Origin: an uncultured Paracoccaceae bacterium
Lineage (GTDB): Bacteria > Pseudomonadota > Alphaproteobacteria > Rhodobacterales > Rhodobacteraceae
Direction: 5' to 3'
Assembly (NCBI GenBank): GCA_947493745.1
Contig: CANLSM010000010.1
Coordinates: 1-64,000, forward strand
DNA length: 64,000 nt
Below are positions 16,262 to 25,287 of this stretch, piece by piece. Numbering within the stretch: the first letter of the stretch is position 1; each line of letters begins with the position of its first letter. The translations under genes were made by a program, and so were the position numbers. Below the pieces are notes generated by a model. It did not search any database. It was given only the letters and a program-made list of their open reading frames with translations, and had not been told where the DNA came from.

Positions 16262-17089
16262 TCAGCCCACGACCCCGGCACTGATCCACCAGTCCGGATG
16301 ATGCCTGCGGACGGCGGAGGCTGCGGTTTCTGCCCGGTCTCTGTCTTCGAACAGCCCGAAACAGGTCCCGCCGGAGCCGGACATGCGGGCGAGCGCACAA
16401 TCCGGCATTGAGGTCAGCACATCGAGAATGCTCTGAATCCTCGGATCGACCGCCAGCGCTGCGGGTTCGAGATCGTTTCTGGCGTTGCGCAGGAAACCGA
16501 AGAGATCCGAGGGCGTGTCGAATTGGGTCGGGAGAGGCGGCAGTGGGGTGTTCACCGTTCTGTTCAGTCCCGAGAATACGGCGGCAGTCGGCACCGGTCT
16601 GAGGCGGTTGATCAGCACGATCCCGAAATCCGGCAGGTCCGGGAGCGGCGTGATGTCCTCTCCCACCCCTTGCATCCGCGCCGGGGTCCCGCTCATGCAG
16701 ACCGGGATGTCAGCGCCGAGTTTCACAAGCGCATCGCGGGATGGAAGGGGGACATCCCAGAGTTCCGCGAGCAGGCGCAGAGTGGCGGCGGCATCCGATG
16801 ACCCACCGCCGATTCCAGAGGCTATCGGCAGGTTCTTGGTCAGCCTCAAAGCCGCGCCAAGGCCTGCGGATCGTAAGAGACCGGCGGCTTTCAGAACGAG
16901 ATTGTCCGCGCCGCCTCCCAGATCCTGACCGAACGGGCCGTCGAGTGTCAGTGACAGGGTTGCGGCGGGTTCAGCTTCCAGTCGATCACCGAGATCGGGA
17001 AATACGACCAGACTGTCGAGCAGATGGAGCCCGTCCTCCCTGCGCCCCACGACGTGAAGCGCAAGATTGACCTTGGCACGTGCCAGCAT
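16262..17089 (-). CDS. ispE: 4-diphosphocytidyl-2-C-methyl-D-erythritol kinase IspE
   Basis: 275-residue GHMP kinase of the MEP isoprenoid pathway. N-terminal AKVNLALHVVGRREDGLHLLDSLVVF and the ATP-binding motif PIASGIGGGSSDAAATL at 88-104. C-terminal MSGSGGTCFGLF motif present. It supplies the same precursor pool used by the neighbouring polyprenyl synthase. It follows the TPR gene by 8 bases and is likely co-transcribed with it. Confidence 0.95.
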   Translation of the reverse strand: MLARAKVNLALHVVGRREDGLHLLDSLVVFPDLGDRLEAEPAATLSLTLDGPFGQDLGGGADNLVLKAAGLLRSAGLGAALRLTKNLPIASGIGGGSSDAAATLRLLAELWDVPLPSRDALVKLGADIPVCMSGTPARMQGVGEDITPLPDLPDFGIVLINRLRPVPTAAVFSGLNRTVNTPLPPLPTQFDTPSDLFGFLRNARNDLEPAALAVDPRIQSILDVLTSMPDCALARMSGSGGTCFGLFEDRDRAETAASAVRRHHPDWWISAGVVG

Positions 17090-17097
17090 GGGCGTGG

Positions 17098-18813
17098 TCA
17101 GCCGTCCTGGGCGGTCAGTTCTTCGGTGACGCTTTCTGCTTCCTGTTCCAGCACCGCATCAAGCCCGATCTCGAGCTTCCGGCGAATGCGCTCCGCATCG
17201 GCCTCTTCCGGGTCGAAGGACAGCGCGCGCCGCCACTGGAATTCCGCCTCAAGCCTGCGGTCGACTTTCCACAGAACATCCCCCAGATGGTCGTTGATGA
17301 TGGGATCGATCGGCAGAAGCTCGACTGCGCGTTCCATATGCGGCACGGCTTCCTCATACTTGCCGAGGCGGTAGAGCACCCATCCCAGAGAGTCCGTGAT
17401 GTAGCCGTCATCGGGGCGCTGTTGGACGGCCTTTTCGATCATGGCCTGCGCCTCTTCGAGATTGCGGTGCAGTTCGACCAGCGAGTATCCCAGATAATTC
17501 AAGACCAGCGGCTGATCGGGGCGCAACTCAAGCGCCTTGCGGAAATCGGATTCCGCTTGGTCCCAGCGATCGGTTCGCTCAAAGGAGATGCCCCGCGAAT
17601 AGTAGATGACCCAGTGATTTGCCGTATCGATCTTGATCAGTTCAAGCGCGCGGCTATAGGCCTCTGCCGCCTCGGCATAGGCCTCGTCGCGGCGCTGAAG
17701 ATCGCCCAACCCCGTCTGTACGCTGATGTTTTCCGGCCGCTCGCGGGACAGTTTGTTGAGCACTTCAATGGCTTCATCACGACGCTCTGCCGCATCAAGA
17801 CTGTCGGCGCGGCCTATTTCGGCGGTGACATACCAGACCGAGTCCGTCGGGATCCGCGCATATTCCAGAACGGCGAGATCGTGCTGCTGCTGAGCCTGAA
17901 GGATGTCCGCCCCCAGCAGGATCGCCTCGTCAAACTGGGGGCGCGCATGGGCGGCAAGACGGGTGTAGAGCAGGCCGAGACGCTGGGCCTGTTCGCGGTT
18001 GAGCGCGGCGGCCAGGATCAGCATTGCTTCGGCTGCGCCATCGGGCGCGTCGCTGATGACATCGAAATCCAGTGTCTCGCCATTTTCAAGCGCAGTGCGG
18101 AACTGCGACAGACGCTCGTCCGCATAGCCGCCTGAAACCGCCTCCCTGATCACATCGAGCGCCGCTTCGGGCTGCTCCAGCTGCGACAGTATCTGAACAT
18201 GTCCGAGGATCGCAGTGCGATTGAGGTGAAGCGGGCCATCGGCATCGCCTTTCAGGATCTGGTCGGCCGTCGCATAGTCACCTGCAAGGGCCAGAGCGAG
18301 CGCCTTGTGATACTGACCATAGAGGTTGAGCGCCGGACTGCCATCCATGCTGTCAAACCGGGCCTGCGCGGCATCGTAGTCACCAAGACCCACCTCGATC
18401 CAGCCCAGCATCAGACCGCGAAAGAGCGGGTTGAAATCGCTGGCCTCGTCGCTGACGATCTCGCGGGCCTGCTCGAACTCATCCTTGGCCAGCGCGTCAG
18501 CCAGCAGAACCAGTGCGGTCAACTGATTGGCCGATCCAGTGGTTTCCATCTGGCGGGCCAGTGTCACACCGTTTGAGATCTGACCTGCGGCGACCTGCGC
18601 CACCATCGCACTTTGCAGCAGAAGCGGATCACGCGGCGAATAGGCAAGCGCCTCGGCATAATAGCGGCCAGCCGCCTTGTAGTCGTTGCGGATGTCAGCT
18701 TGCGTGGCCGCGAGATAGGGGCCAGAGATACCTTCTGCAAATACAGACGAGGCCGTTGCGAGCGACAGGCAGAACGCTCCCGCCCTCGCATACCGGGTCA
18801 GTTTTTGACGCAC
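17098..18813 (-). CDS. Exported tetratricopeptide repeat protein
   Basis: 571 residues starting with GTG at 18813, with AGGAG 8 bases upstream. Residues 1-26 form a signal peptide ending SSVFA. The rest is a solenoid of TPR-like helix pairs; clear units include the region around YAEAAEAYSRALELI, AESDFRKALELRPDQPLVLNYLGYSL and GKYEEAVPHMERAVELLPIDP in the C-terminal third. No lipobox was seen. Likely a periplasmic or outer-membrane-associated scaffold; no specific function can be assigned. Confidence 0.85.
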   Translation of the reverse strand: MRQKLTRYARAGAFCLSLATASSVFAEGISGPYLAATQADIRNDYKAAGRYYAEALAYSPRDPLLLQSAMVAQVAAGQISNGVTLARQMETTGSANQLTALVLLADALAKDEFEQAREIVSDEASDFNPLFRGLMLGWIEVGLGDYDAAQARFDSMDGSPALNLYGQYHKALALALAGDYATADQILKGDADGPLHLNRTAILGHVQILSQLEQPEAALDVIREAVSGGYADERLSQFRTALENGETLDFDVISDAPDGAAEAMLILAAALNREQAQRLGLLYTRLAAHARPQFDEAILLGADILQAQQQHDLAVLEYARIPTDSVWYVTAEIGRADSLDAAERRDEAIEVLNKLSRERPENISVQTGLGDLQRRDEAYAEAAEAYSRALELIKIDTANHWVIYYSRGISFERTDRWDQAESDFRKALELRPDQPLVLNYLGYSLVELHRNLEEAQAMIEKAVQQRPDDGYITDSLGWVLYRLGKYEEAVPHMERAVELLPIDPIINDHLGDVLWKVDRRLEAEFQWRRALSFDPEEADAERIRRKLEIGLDAVLEQEAESVTEELTAQDG

Positions 18814-18927
18814 AGAACCTGCTCCTTTTTTTCTTGCCTGACCGTCAAACTAGGGCGGCCACGGCTCAAGTGCAAATCCCTGCCACGAGAATAAGGCAGC
18901 AATTTGTGCTTTTTTGACCGCTCTGGC

Positions 18928-20589
18928 TCACATATTGGGGTAGTTTGGCCCGTCCCCGCCCTGTGGTGTCACCCAGTTTATGTTCTGGCTCGGGTCCTTG
19001 ATGTCGCAGGTCTTGCAATGCACGCAGTTCTGGAAATTGATCTGAAAGCGCGGGTTTGACCCGTCATCGTCGCGCAGAACCTCATAGACACCGGCCGGGC
19101 AGTAGCGCTGCGCGGGCTCGGCATATCTGGGCAGGTTGACCTCGACGGGGATTGACGGATCACCAAGCTGCAGGTGGCAGGGCTGCGATTCCTCGTGATT
19201 GGTGCCCGAGAAGCTGACATTGGTCAGACGATCGAAGCTGAGTTTGCCATCCGCCTTGGGATAGTCGATCGGCTTGAACTTGTCTGCCTCGCCCGTGGCC
19301 GCCGCATCCGTCTTGCCGTGTTTCATTGTGCCAAACGGGTTCCAGCCGGTCAGGTTGGCCGCCCACATGTCGATGCCCCCCATCAGAAGCGAGGCCAGCA
19401 TGCCGTAGCGTGACCAGAGCGGTTTGACATTGCGCACCCGCTTGAGGTCCTTGGCAATCGGCCCGTTGCGTACTGCGTTCTCGTAGGCACTCAACTCGTC
19501 CTGCGCCCGACCGGCCTTGATTGCCTCCGCAACCGCATCGGCGGCCATCCGGCCGGAATGCATGGCGTTATGATTGCCCTTGATGCGCGGCACATTCACA
19601 AAACCGGCCGAACACCCCAGCAGAGCGCCGCCGGGGAAGATGGTCTTGGGGATCGACTGCCAGCCGCCCTCGGAAATCGCGCGCGCACCATACGCGACCC
19701 GCTTGCCGCCTTCGAGCAGCTTGGCGATCTCGGCATGATGCTTGAACCGCTGGAACTCCTGATAGGGGAAGAGATGCGGGTTCTCATAGTTCAGATGGAC
19801 CACGAAACCGATGAACACCTGATTGTTCTCGGCATGATAGATGAACGAGCCGCCGCCCGCATTGCCACCCAGCGGCCAGCCCATTGTGTGGGTCACCTGC
19901 CCCTCGCGGTGGTTCTCTGGCTTGATCTCCCAGATTTCCTTCATGCCGAGGCCGTATTTCTGCGGTTCGCTGTCCTTGGCCAGATCGAACCGCTCGATCA
20001 CCTGTTTGGACAGCGATCCACGCACGCCCTCGCTGAGCAGAACATATTTGCCGTGAAGCTCCATTCCGGGCTCATAGGCATCACCCGGTGTGCCATCTGG
20101 GTTCCTGCCGAACTCACCGGCAACCACACCTTTGACAGCGCCATTCTCATCATAGACCAGTTCAGAGCACGCCATACCCGGGAACACCTCGACCCCCATC
20201 GCCTCGGCCTGTTCGGCCATCCAGCGGCAGACATTGCCCATCGAGACAATGTAGTTGCCGTGGTTGTTCATCAGAGGCGGCATCGGAAAATTCGGGATGC
20301 GCAGGCTTCCACCCTCGCCCAGCATCAGGAACCGGTCGCTCGTGACCTTGGTCTTGATCGGCGCACCTTTGTCCTTCCAGTCCGGGATCAGCGCATCAAG
20401 GCCGGACGGGTCCAGCACCGCACCCGAAAGGATATGCGCGCCCACCTCCGAGCCCTTCTCCAGCACCACGACGTTCAGTGCCTCGTCGATCTGTTTGAGC
20501 CGGATTGCAGCCGACAGACCCGCAGGCCCTGCCCCCACGATCACAACATCACATTCCATCGACTCGCGAACCATATCGGACATCTTCAT
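18928..20589 (-). CDS. Electron transfer flavoprotein-ubiquinone oxidoreductase
   Basis: 553 residues from the ATG at 20589. FAD motif VIVGAGPAGLSAAIRLK near 16-32. The [4Fe-4S] ligands are C497 (RYCPAGVYEV), C522, C525 and C528 (NCVHCKTCDIKDP), with the spacing of the mitochondrial enzyme. It passes electrons from ETF, reduced by acyl-CoA and other dehydrogenases, into the membrane ubiquinone pool. Membrane-associated segment GMLASLLMGGIDMWAANLTG near 400. Confidence 0.95.
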   Translation of the reverse strand: MKMSDMVRESMECDVVIVGAGPAGLSAAIRLKQIDEALNVVVLEKGSEVGAHILSGAVLDPSGLDALIPDWKDKGAPIKTKVTSDRFLMLGEGGSLRIPNFPMPPLMNNHGNYIVSMGNVCRWMAEQAEAMGVEVFPGMACSELVYDENGAVKGVVAGEFGRNPDGTPGDAYEPGMELHGKYVLLSEGVRGSLSKQVIERFDLAKDSEPQKYGLGMKEIWEIKPENHREGQVTHTMGWPLGGNAGGGSFIYHAENNQVFIGFVVHLNYENPHLFPYQEFQRFKHHAEIAKLLEGGKRVAYGARAISEGGWQSIPKTIFPGGALLGCSAGFVNVPRIKGNHNAMHSGRMAADAVAEAIKAGRAQDELSAYENAVRNGPIAKDLKRVRNVKPLWSRYGMLASLLMGGIDMWAANLTGWNPFGTMKHGKTDAAATGEADKFKPIDYPKADGKLSFDRLTNVSFSGTNHEESQPCHLQLGDPSIPVEVNLPRYAEPAQRYCPAGVYEVLRDDDGSNPRFQINFQNCVHCKTCDIKDPSQNINWVTPQGGDGPNYPNM

Positions 20590-20716
20590 CAACCCTCTCT
20601 CTCGCGGCCCCGCATATCAGCGGTTCTCCGGTCGGCTCATGCGTATCTCACCCCGGCAATCCCGGTCAATGCACACGCAACGTCACACCCAAGCCCGCCC
20701 ATTTGACGAAGACTGC

Positions 20717-20745
20717 TTGAACTCGCAAAATCCACGTCTTATCGT
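20717..20745 (+). promoter_or_regulatory. Candidate sigma-70 promoter of greA
   Basis: TTGAAC, a 17-base spacer, then TATCGT, about 70 bases before the greA ATG. The spacing is ideal, but the -10 is a moderate match. Confidence 0.4.
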
Positions 20746-20815
20746 CAAAGGCTGACCGAACTCAGGTCGGGAACAGGTCGCATTTCAGGTCAAGATCACA
20801 GGACAGAGCAGCGTT

Positions 20816-21286
20816 ATGGACAAAATCCCTCTTACTCGGGCGGGTCACGCAAAACTGGATGCCGAATTGAAGACGCTCAAGTCGGTGGAACGTCCTGCCG
20901 TGATCAAGGCGATTGCCGAGGCGCGCGAGCATGGGGACCTGTCCGAGAATGCGGAGTATCACGCCGCCCGCGAACAGCAGAGCCATATCGAGGGCCGCAT
21001 CAAGGAGCTTGAAGGCATCATCGGACTGGCCGATGTGATCGACGTGGCCAAGATGTCGGGCGCGATCAAGTTCGGCGCCACCGTGCATCTGGTCGATGAG
21101 GACACGGACGAGGAGAAGACCTATCAGATCGTCGGCGAAGCAGAGGCCAGCATCGAGGCCGGTCTGCTCAACATCAAGTCTCCACTGGCGCGCGCGCTGA
21201 TCGGCAAGGAGGAAGGCGACAGCGTCGAGGTCAAGACACCCGGCGGGATCCGAAGCTATGAGGTCCTCAGCGTGAAATACATCTGA
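20816..21286 (+). CDS. greA: Transcription elongation factor GreA
   Basis: 156 residues, the normal GreA length. N-terminal coiled coil with [29 protein letters not shown], carrying the acidic D/E tip that enters the RNA polymerase secondary channel, then the FKBP-like domain with [15 protein letters not shown] and [14 protein letters not shown]. Stimulates cleavage of backtracked transcripts. Confidence 0.96.
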   Translation: MDKIPLTRAGHAKLDAELKTLKSVERPAVIKAIAEAREHGDLSENAEYHAAREQQSHIEGRIKELEGIIGLADVIDVAKMSGAIKFGATVHLVDEDTDEEKTYQIVGEAEASIEAGLLNIKSPLARALIGKEEGDSVEVKTPGGIRSYEVLSVKYI

Positions 21287-21359
21287 CAATAACTGTTCGT
21301 TGACGGTATGGCCTGAACGGTCAGACACTGGTTTTCGAGGTCCAAAAAGGGGGCGGACC

Positions 21360-22385
21360 GTGGAAGGCATTCACAGATTTCTCACCTGCGAACGCGGGGC
21401 GCTCAATATGGGTGGCGGGCTGACCCTGCCCGTCGTTCTCAGTGTGCTCTGGGCTCTGGCGATGATCGGCGTCCTTTTGGGTGCGTCTGATCCTGCGCCG
21501 GGATGGTTGGTCTGGGCGGCCCTTCTCGTTCTGCCCATCGGGCTCCTTTGGGCGGTCCTGATCCCTCTGCAGGTCTTTGCCCGCAACGAGGAACGGATCG
21601 CGGCTCTTGAAACCGAACTTGAGGGCCTGCGCGCGTCTGACATCACATCCGAGGTCACCGAAAGACTTGAGGCACTGGAAGCTGCGCGGACGCCGCGCCC
21701 CGCCGAGAGCCGCGGGCCGGAACCAAAACCGGTGACAGAGGCGCCCACCGTCCTGGAGGACGAAGCACCCGAGTTGCCGCTACAGGTCGAAGAGCCGGTC
21801 GCCGCGCCAAGCCCCGCTCCCCAGCCCGAAGAAATCCCTGAGCCGGAAGTCCCCGCGCCACCGTCACTGCCGATGGAGACGCCGCAGGATCACTTCGATC
21901 TCAGCGCCGATATCTGCATTCGCGCGCTGCAATTCCCCCTCAACGGGTCGGACAAGGAGGGTTTTGCGGCTCTGAAACAGGCGGTTCGGGACCACAGCAT
22001 GGCCAAGCTTCTGCAATCGGCAGAGGACGTGCTGAACCTGTTGTCCCAGGAAGGGATCTATACCGACGATCTTGAGGCTGAACCGGTAGCAGCCGAGGCC
22101 TGGAAAGCCTACGCGCTTGGCAGTCGGAGCGCGGTACTGGATCAGGTTCTGGGCGAGCGCGATCCCACCCAGCACGCGCTCGTGCTGGAACGCACGCGCG
22201 CCGACATCGTCTTTCGCGACACCGCGCTGCACTTTCTGCGCCGTTTCGAGGCCGAGATGCCGCGCCTGTTCCGCGGAGCAACCGAGGCGCAGGTTGCCGA
22301 GTTGATGAACACGAGGACGGCGCGGGCCTTCATTCTGCTCGGCCGGGTCAGCGGAACACTGGAGCCGCGTTCAGAAAAAGCTTGA
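21360..22385 (+). CDS. Membrane-anchored protein of unknown function with a proline-rich linker
   Basis: 341 residues from a GTG at 21360, which has GGGGG 6 bases upstream; an ATG at 21408 would remove 16 residues. Two N-terminal membrane helices (LPVVLSVLWALAMIGVLLG and WLVWAALLVLPIGLLWAVLI), a short coiled coil with ERIAALETELEGLRA, a Pro/Glu-rich linker of about 70 residues, and a helical C-terminal domain of about 165 residues. I do not recognise the domain. The last 15 bases overlap the convergent moeA. Confidence 0.75.
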   Translation: MEGIHRFLTCERGALNMGGGLTLPVVLSVLWALAMIGVLLGASDPAPGWLVWAALLVLPIGLLWAVLIPLQVFARNEERIAALETELEGLRASDITSEVTERLEALEAARTPRPAESRGPEPKPVTEAPTVLEDEAPELPLQVEEPVAAPSPAPQPEEIPEPEVPAPPSLPMETPQDHFDLSADICIRALQFPLNGSDKEGFAALKQAVRDHSMAKLLQSAEDVLNLLSQEGIYTDDLEAEPVAAEAWKAYALGSRSAVLDQVLGERDPTQHALVLERTRADIVFRDTALHFLRRFEAEMPRLFRGATEAQVAELMNTRTARAFILLGRVSGTLEPRSEKA

Positions 22386-23621
22386 ATAGGGAATGTAGCG
22401 CACCGGCGCGCCCGGCGTGATCTCCATCGCCTCATCAGGCAGCTCAACCAGACCATCGGCCCAGCTGAGCCCGGAAATCCGGCCCGATCCTTCCGAGGCA
22501 AAGACCTCTGCTCCACCCTCGGGGGTCACACGCGCACGCAGAAACTCCCGACGCCCCGCCTTCTTGGACTTGGAAAAGGCCGCGGGCAATATGAAGCCCT
22601 GCGGAACATGCCAGGCCTCACCGGCCATCTGACCCAGTGCGGGACGTGCGAACACCAGAGCGCAGACAAAGGCTGCAACCGGGTTGCCCGGCAGCCCGAA
22701 AATCGGACGACCCCGCCATTGACCAAGCGCCAGAGGACGGCCCGGCTTGACGCCGATACGCCATGTGGAGACGGTGCCTTCGGCTTCCAGCAAGGCGGAG
22801 ATATGGTCCTCGTCCCCGGCGGATGCCCCGCCGCTGGTCAGTATCGCATCGCAGCGGGCACCACCCTGATCAAGCGCCGTCCGGACCGCATCGCGCCGAT
22901 CGCCTGCGTGACCGAGATCAACGGGCTCCATGCCAAAACGCCCCAGAAGGTCGAGCAGCATGGGACGGTTTGCATCAAATATCTGGTGCCGCTCGGCCCT
23001 GCTGCCCGGTGCGACAACCTCGTCGCCTGTGGAGAGCACGCCGACCTTGAGGGGTGCGAAAACCCGCGCTTGGGCAATCCCCACCGCCGAGAGCAACGCG
23101 AGATCCTGTGGTGCGAGGCGACGGCCTCTGGGAAGCGCGGGCATCCCGGCCTCCAGATCCTCGCCCATGGCGCGGCAGTTCGCACCCGGCTTCAATCCCC
23201 GCCCGAAACGGACATGCCCGTCTTCCAGACTGACATCTTCCTGCAGGATGACCGTGTCGACGCCGTCCGGCAGCAGAGCCCCGGTGAGAATTCGAACGGC
23301 TTGCCCCGCTGGAACACGCGCCGCAACAGATGCACCTGCCGCCGCCCGACCGCTCATCAGAGGCAGCGATATCTCGTCACCTTCGGGCAGGCCCGCATGC
23401 GCAAACCCGTATCCGTCCACGGCCGAATTGGCGCCCGGCGGATTGGCACGACGGGCCAGAACATCTTCGGCCAGCACCCTGCCCGCGGCCCTGTCGATCG
23501 CCAGCTCTTCCGCCTCGACCACGACTGTCGTGGCCTCGCGCAACCGCGCCAGCGCCTCGTCCACCGGCGTCCAGTGGACGCCCGGCGGCAAGGCGAAACA
23601 GTCGTTCTTCAGCCCCGGCAT
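22371..23621 (-). CDS. moeA: Molybdopterin molybdenumtransferase MoeA
   Basis: 416 residues from the ATG at 23621, one base after the mobB stop. The frame stays open to 23885 but that part lies inside mobB and has no MoeA character. Features: AVDGYGFA near 66, LTGALLPDGVDTVI, LSTGDEVV, TSGGASAGDEDH, the C-terminal RPIFGLPGNPVAAFV. It inserts molybdenum into adenylylated molybdopterin. Last gene of the cofactor cluster. Confidence 0.93.
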   Translation of the reverse strand: MPGLKNDCFALPPGVHWTPVDEALARLREATTVVVEAEELAIDRAAGRVLAEDVLARRANPPGANSAVDGYGFAHAGLPEGDEISLPLMSGRAAAGASVAARVPAGQAVRILTGALLPDGVDTVILQEDVSLEDGHVRFGRGLKPGANCRAMGEDLEAGMPALPRGRRLAPQDLALLSAVGIAQARVFAPLKVGVLSTGDEVVAPGSRAERHQIFDANRPMLLDLLGRFGMEPVDLGHAGDRRDAVRTALDQGGARCDAILTSGGASAGDEDHISALLEAEGTVSTWRIGVKPGRPLALGQWRGRPIFGLPGNPVAAFVCALVFARPALGQMAGEAWHVPQGFILPAAFSKSKKAGRREFLRARVTPEGGAEVFASEGSGRISGLSWADGLVELPDEAMEITPGAPVRYIPYSSFF

Positions 23622-23622
23622 C

Positions 23623-24117
23623 CTAGAGATCCAGCTCCTGCCGGATGAACCGGGCAATGGCTTCGATATCGTCGAGATCGAAGACCCGCACATCAACCTC
23701 ATAGCCCGTGACGTCCCCGGCAATCGCGCGGATCGACGGATTGTCTTCGGCCAGCGGGGGCGTCCCGCGATCTGCGCGGTACACCTCGATCTTGGGATGG
23801 GGCGCGTTCTTGTAGCCCTCCGCGAGCACCAGATCGACCGGCGCAAGCTTGGGCAGCAGATCATCAAGCTCGAACTCCACTTCATCCCTCAACTCATGCA
23901 TCAACGCCCAGCGCTTGCGGGAGGCGAGCAGCACCTCGCGCGCCCCGGCCTGTCTGTGGCGGTAGCTGTCCCGACCCGGCTGATCAACATCGAAGGCATG
24001 GTGGGCGTGTTTGATCGTCGAGACCGTCAGCCCCTCCGCGCAGAAATGCGAGACAAGGCGCGTGACCAGTGTCGTCTTGCCCTGATCCTTCCAGCCGGTG
24101 ATACCGTAAAGTTTCAA
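23623..24117 (-). CDS. mobB: Molybdopterin-guanine dinucleotide biosynthesis adapter MobB
   Basis: 164-residue P-loop GTPase. Walker A GWKDQGKTTLV at 7-17, then TIKHAHHAFDVDQPGRDSYR and VLAEGYKN, all MobB-typical. It begins with TTG in a TTGA overlap with the mobA stop. Assists MobA in making the guanine dinucleotide form of the cofactor. Confidence 0.92.
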   Translation of the reverse strand: MKLYGITGWKDQGKTTLVTRLVSHFCAEGLTVSTIKHAHHAFDVDQPGRDSYRHRQAGAREVLLASRKRWALMHELRDEVEFELDDLLPKLAPVDLVLAEGYKNAPHPKIEVYRADRGTPPLAEDNPSIRAIAGDVTGYEVDVRVFDLDDIEAIARFIRQELDL

Positions 24118-24737
24118 AGGCCATACTTTTTGATCATAGCTTCGGCTTCGGCGAAGTCCTCGGCGGTGTTGATATTGAAGAAAGGATCATAGTCGAACCC
24201 CTCGAACACCATTTTGGCGCAGCCCAGCGGCTCGGTCCACAGGATCACCTTGCTCACGCCTTCGTTGAGGGCAGCGCGCAGGTTGTCCCGCAGATCAACG
24301 GGCCAGAGCCCGAAGGTGGGGTGACGCGCAAAGCCGCGTTCGGGGTCGGGCGTCATTGCCATGGCGAGCGGTTTGTCCTGCGCGATCGCGGCAGCACCGA
24401 GCCCTGAAACCAGCGAAGACGGAAAAAACGGCGTGTCGGCGGCCACCGTCACGATATGGGACGCGCCCTCCTCAGCCGCCCGGTCCAGCCCGGCCAGAAC
24501 GCCCGCCAGAGGCCCGGCGAAGCCCCCTATGCTGTCGGCCACCACCGGAAGGCCGGTCTGCGCAAAGCGGTCGGGCGCGCCATTCGCGTTGAGAATGATG
24601 CGGGTCACCTGAGGTTCCAGCCGCGCAATTACCCGATCCAGAACAGACGTGCCGTCAAGGCTCAGAAGACACTTGTCGCCGCCGCCCATACGGCGTGACT
24701 GCCCGCCCGCCAGAATGACCCCAATCGGGTCACGCAC
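24114..24737 (-). CDS. mobA: Molybdenum cofactor guanylyltransferase MobA
   Basis: 207 residues, starting with GTG at 24737. Nucleotide-binding motif ILAGGQSRRMGGGDKCLLSLDG near residues 9-30 (the LAGGxSxRMGxDK family motif), and VAADTPFFP with the metal-binding aspartate. It transfers GMP to molybdopterin, producing the cofactor form used by formate dehydrogenase and other DMSO-reductase family enzymes. Overlaps the upstream membrane gene by 8 bases. Confidence 0.93.
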   Translation of the reverse strand: MRDPIGVILAGGQSRRMGGGDKCLLSLDGTSVLDRVIARLEPQVTRIILNANGAPDRFAQTGLPVVADSIGGFAGPLAGVLAGLDRAAEEGASHIVTVAADTPFFPSSLVSGLGAAAIAQDKPLAMAMTPDPERGFARHPTFGLWPVDLRDNLRAALNEGVSKVILWTEPLGCAKMVFEGFDYDPFFNINTAEDFAEAEAMIKKYGL

Positions 24738-25281
24738 CGGCTTTTTGCCAACCTTCGATGGTCTCCACGGCCTGATCCACGGTCATGCCGCTTGGCAGAA
24801 GTCGTTGATCCAAAGGAATAAAGTCGCGATCATCGAGCGGCAGCCCAAGACCGAGCGGTGTCGATTTCACACCACCGATAGAGGACCAGCGGATTTGCTC
24901 AGACCGCCCGTTCGAGGCGCGCGAGACCCCGTCGGGGCCAATCTCGACCCGGAACGGACCTGCGCGGTAGCTGGACATCTCATTGTCCTGATCCTTGCGC
25001 AAATCACGGTAGCGACTGAGAAACAGTATCACCAGATAGGCCCCAAGCAGACCCATCGTGATCCCGCCCCACAGCAGCACCGCCACGATGATCGGCAGAC
25101 CGGCATCGAGCTGCGAGAAATATTCGTTCATCCGCCCCAAAACGATCCGTGACAGAACCCAGAGAACAAACAGCATGATGCCGATGGCGATCATTTCGGT
25201 CAGGGACCGCCATTGACCGTGAACATGCTTTCCGATGCGCTGGCTCACCACATCCTTGGGATCATATTCGTATTTGATCAT
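24730..25281 (-). CDS. Two-helix membrane protein of unknown function in the molybdenum-cofactor cluster
   Basis: 183 residues from the ATG at 25281. Two predicted membrane helices (EMIAIGIMLFVLWVLSRIV and LPIIVAVLLWGGITMGLLGA), then a cytoplasmic tail with FRVEIGPDGVSRASNGRSEQ and IRWSSIGGVKSTP that resembles the C-terminal part of YcxB-like domains. It sits between fdhD (7 bases away) and mobA (8-base overlap), so it is transcribed with them. Whether it has a role in molybdoenzymes is unknown. Confidence 0.75.
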   Translation of the reverse strand: MIKYEYDPKDVVSQRIGKHVHGQWRSLTEMIAIGIMLFVLWVLSRIVLGRMNEYFSQLDAGLPIIVAVLLWGGITMGLLGAYLVILFLSRYRDLRKDQDNEMSSYRAGPFRVEIGPDGVSRASNGRSEQIRWSSIGGVKSTPLGLGLPLDDRDFIPLDQRLLPSGMTVDQAVETIEGWQKAGA

Positions 25282-25287
25282 CACTTG

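Noticed and set aside
23622-23885. N-terminal extension of moeA
   Set aside because: The frame is open but lies within mobB and shows no MoeA similarity; the ATG at 23621 directly after the mobB stop is the proper start.
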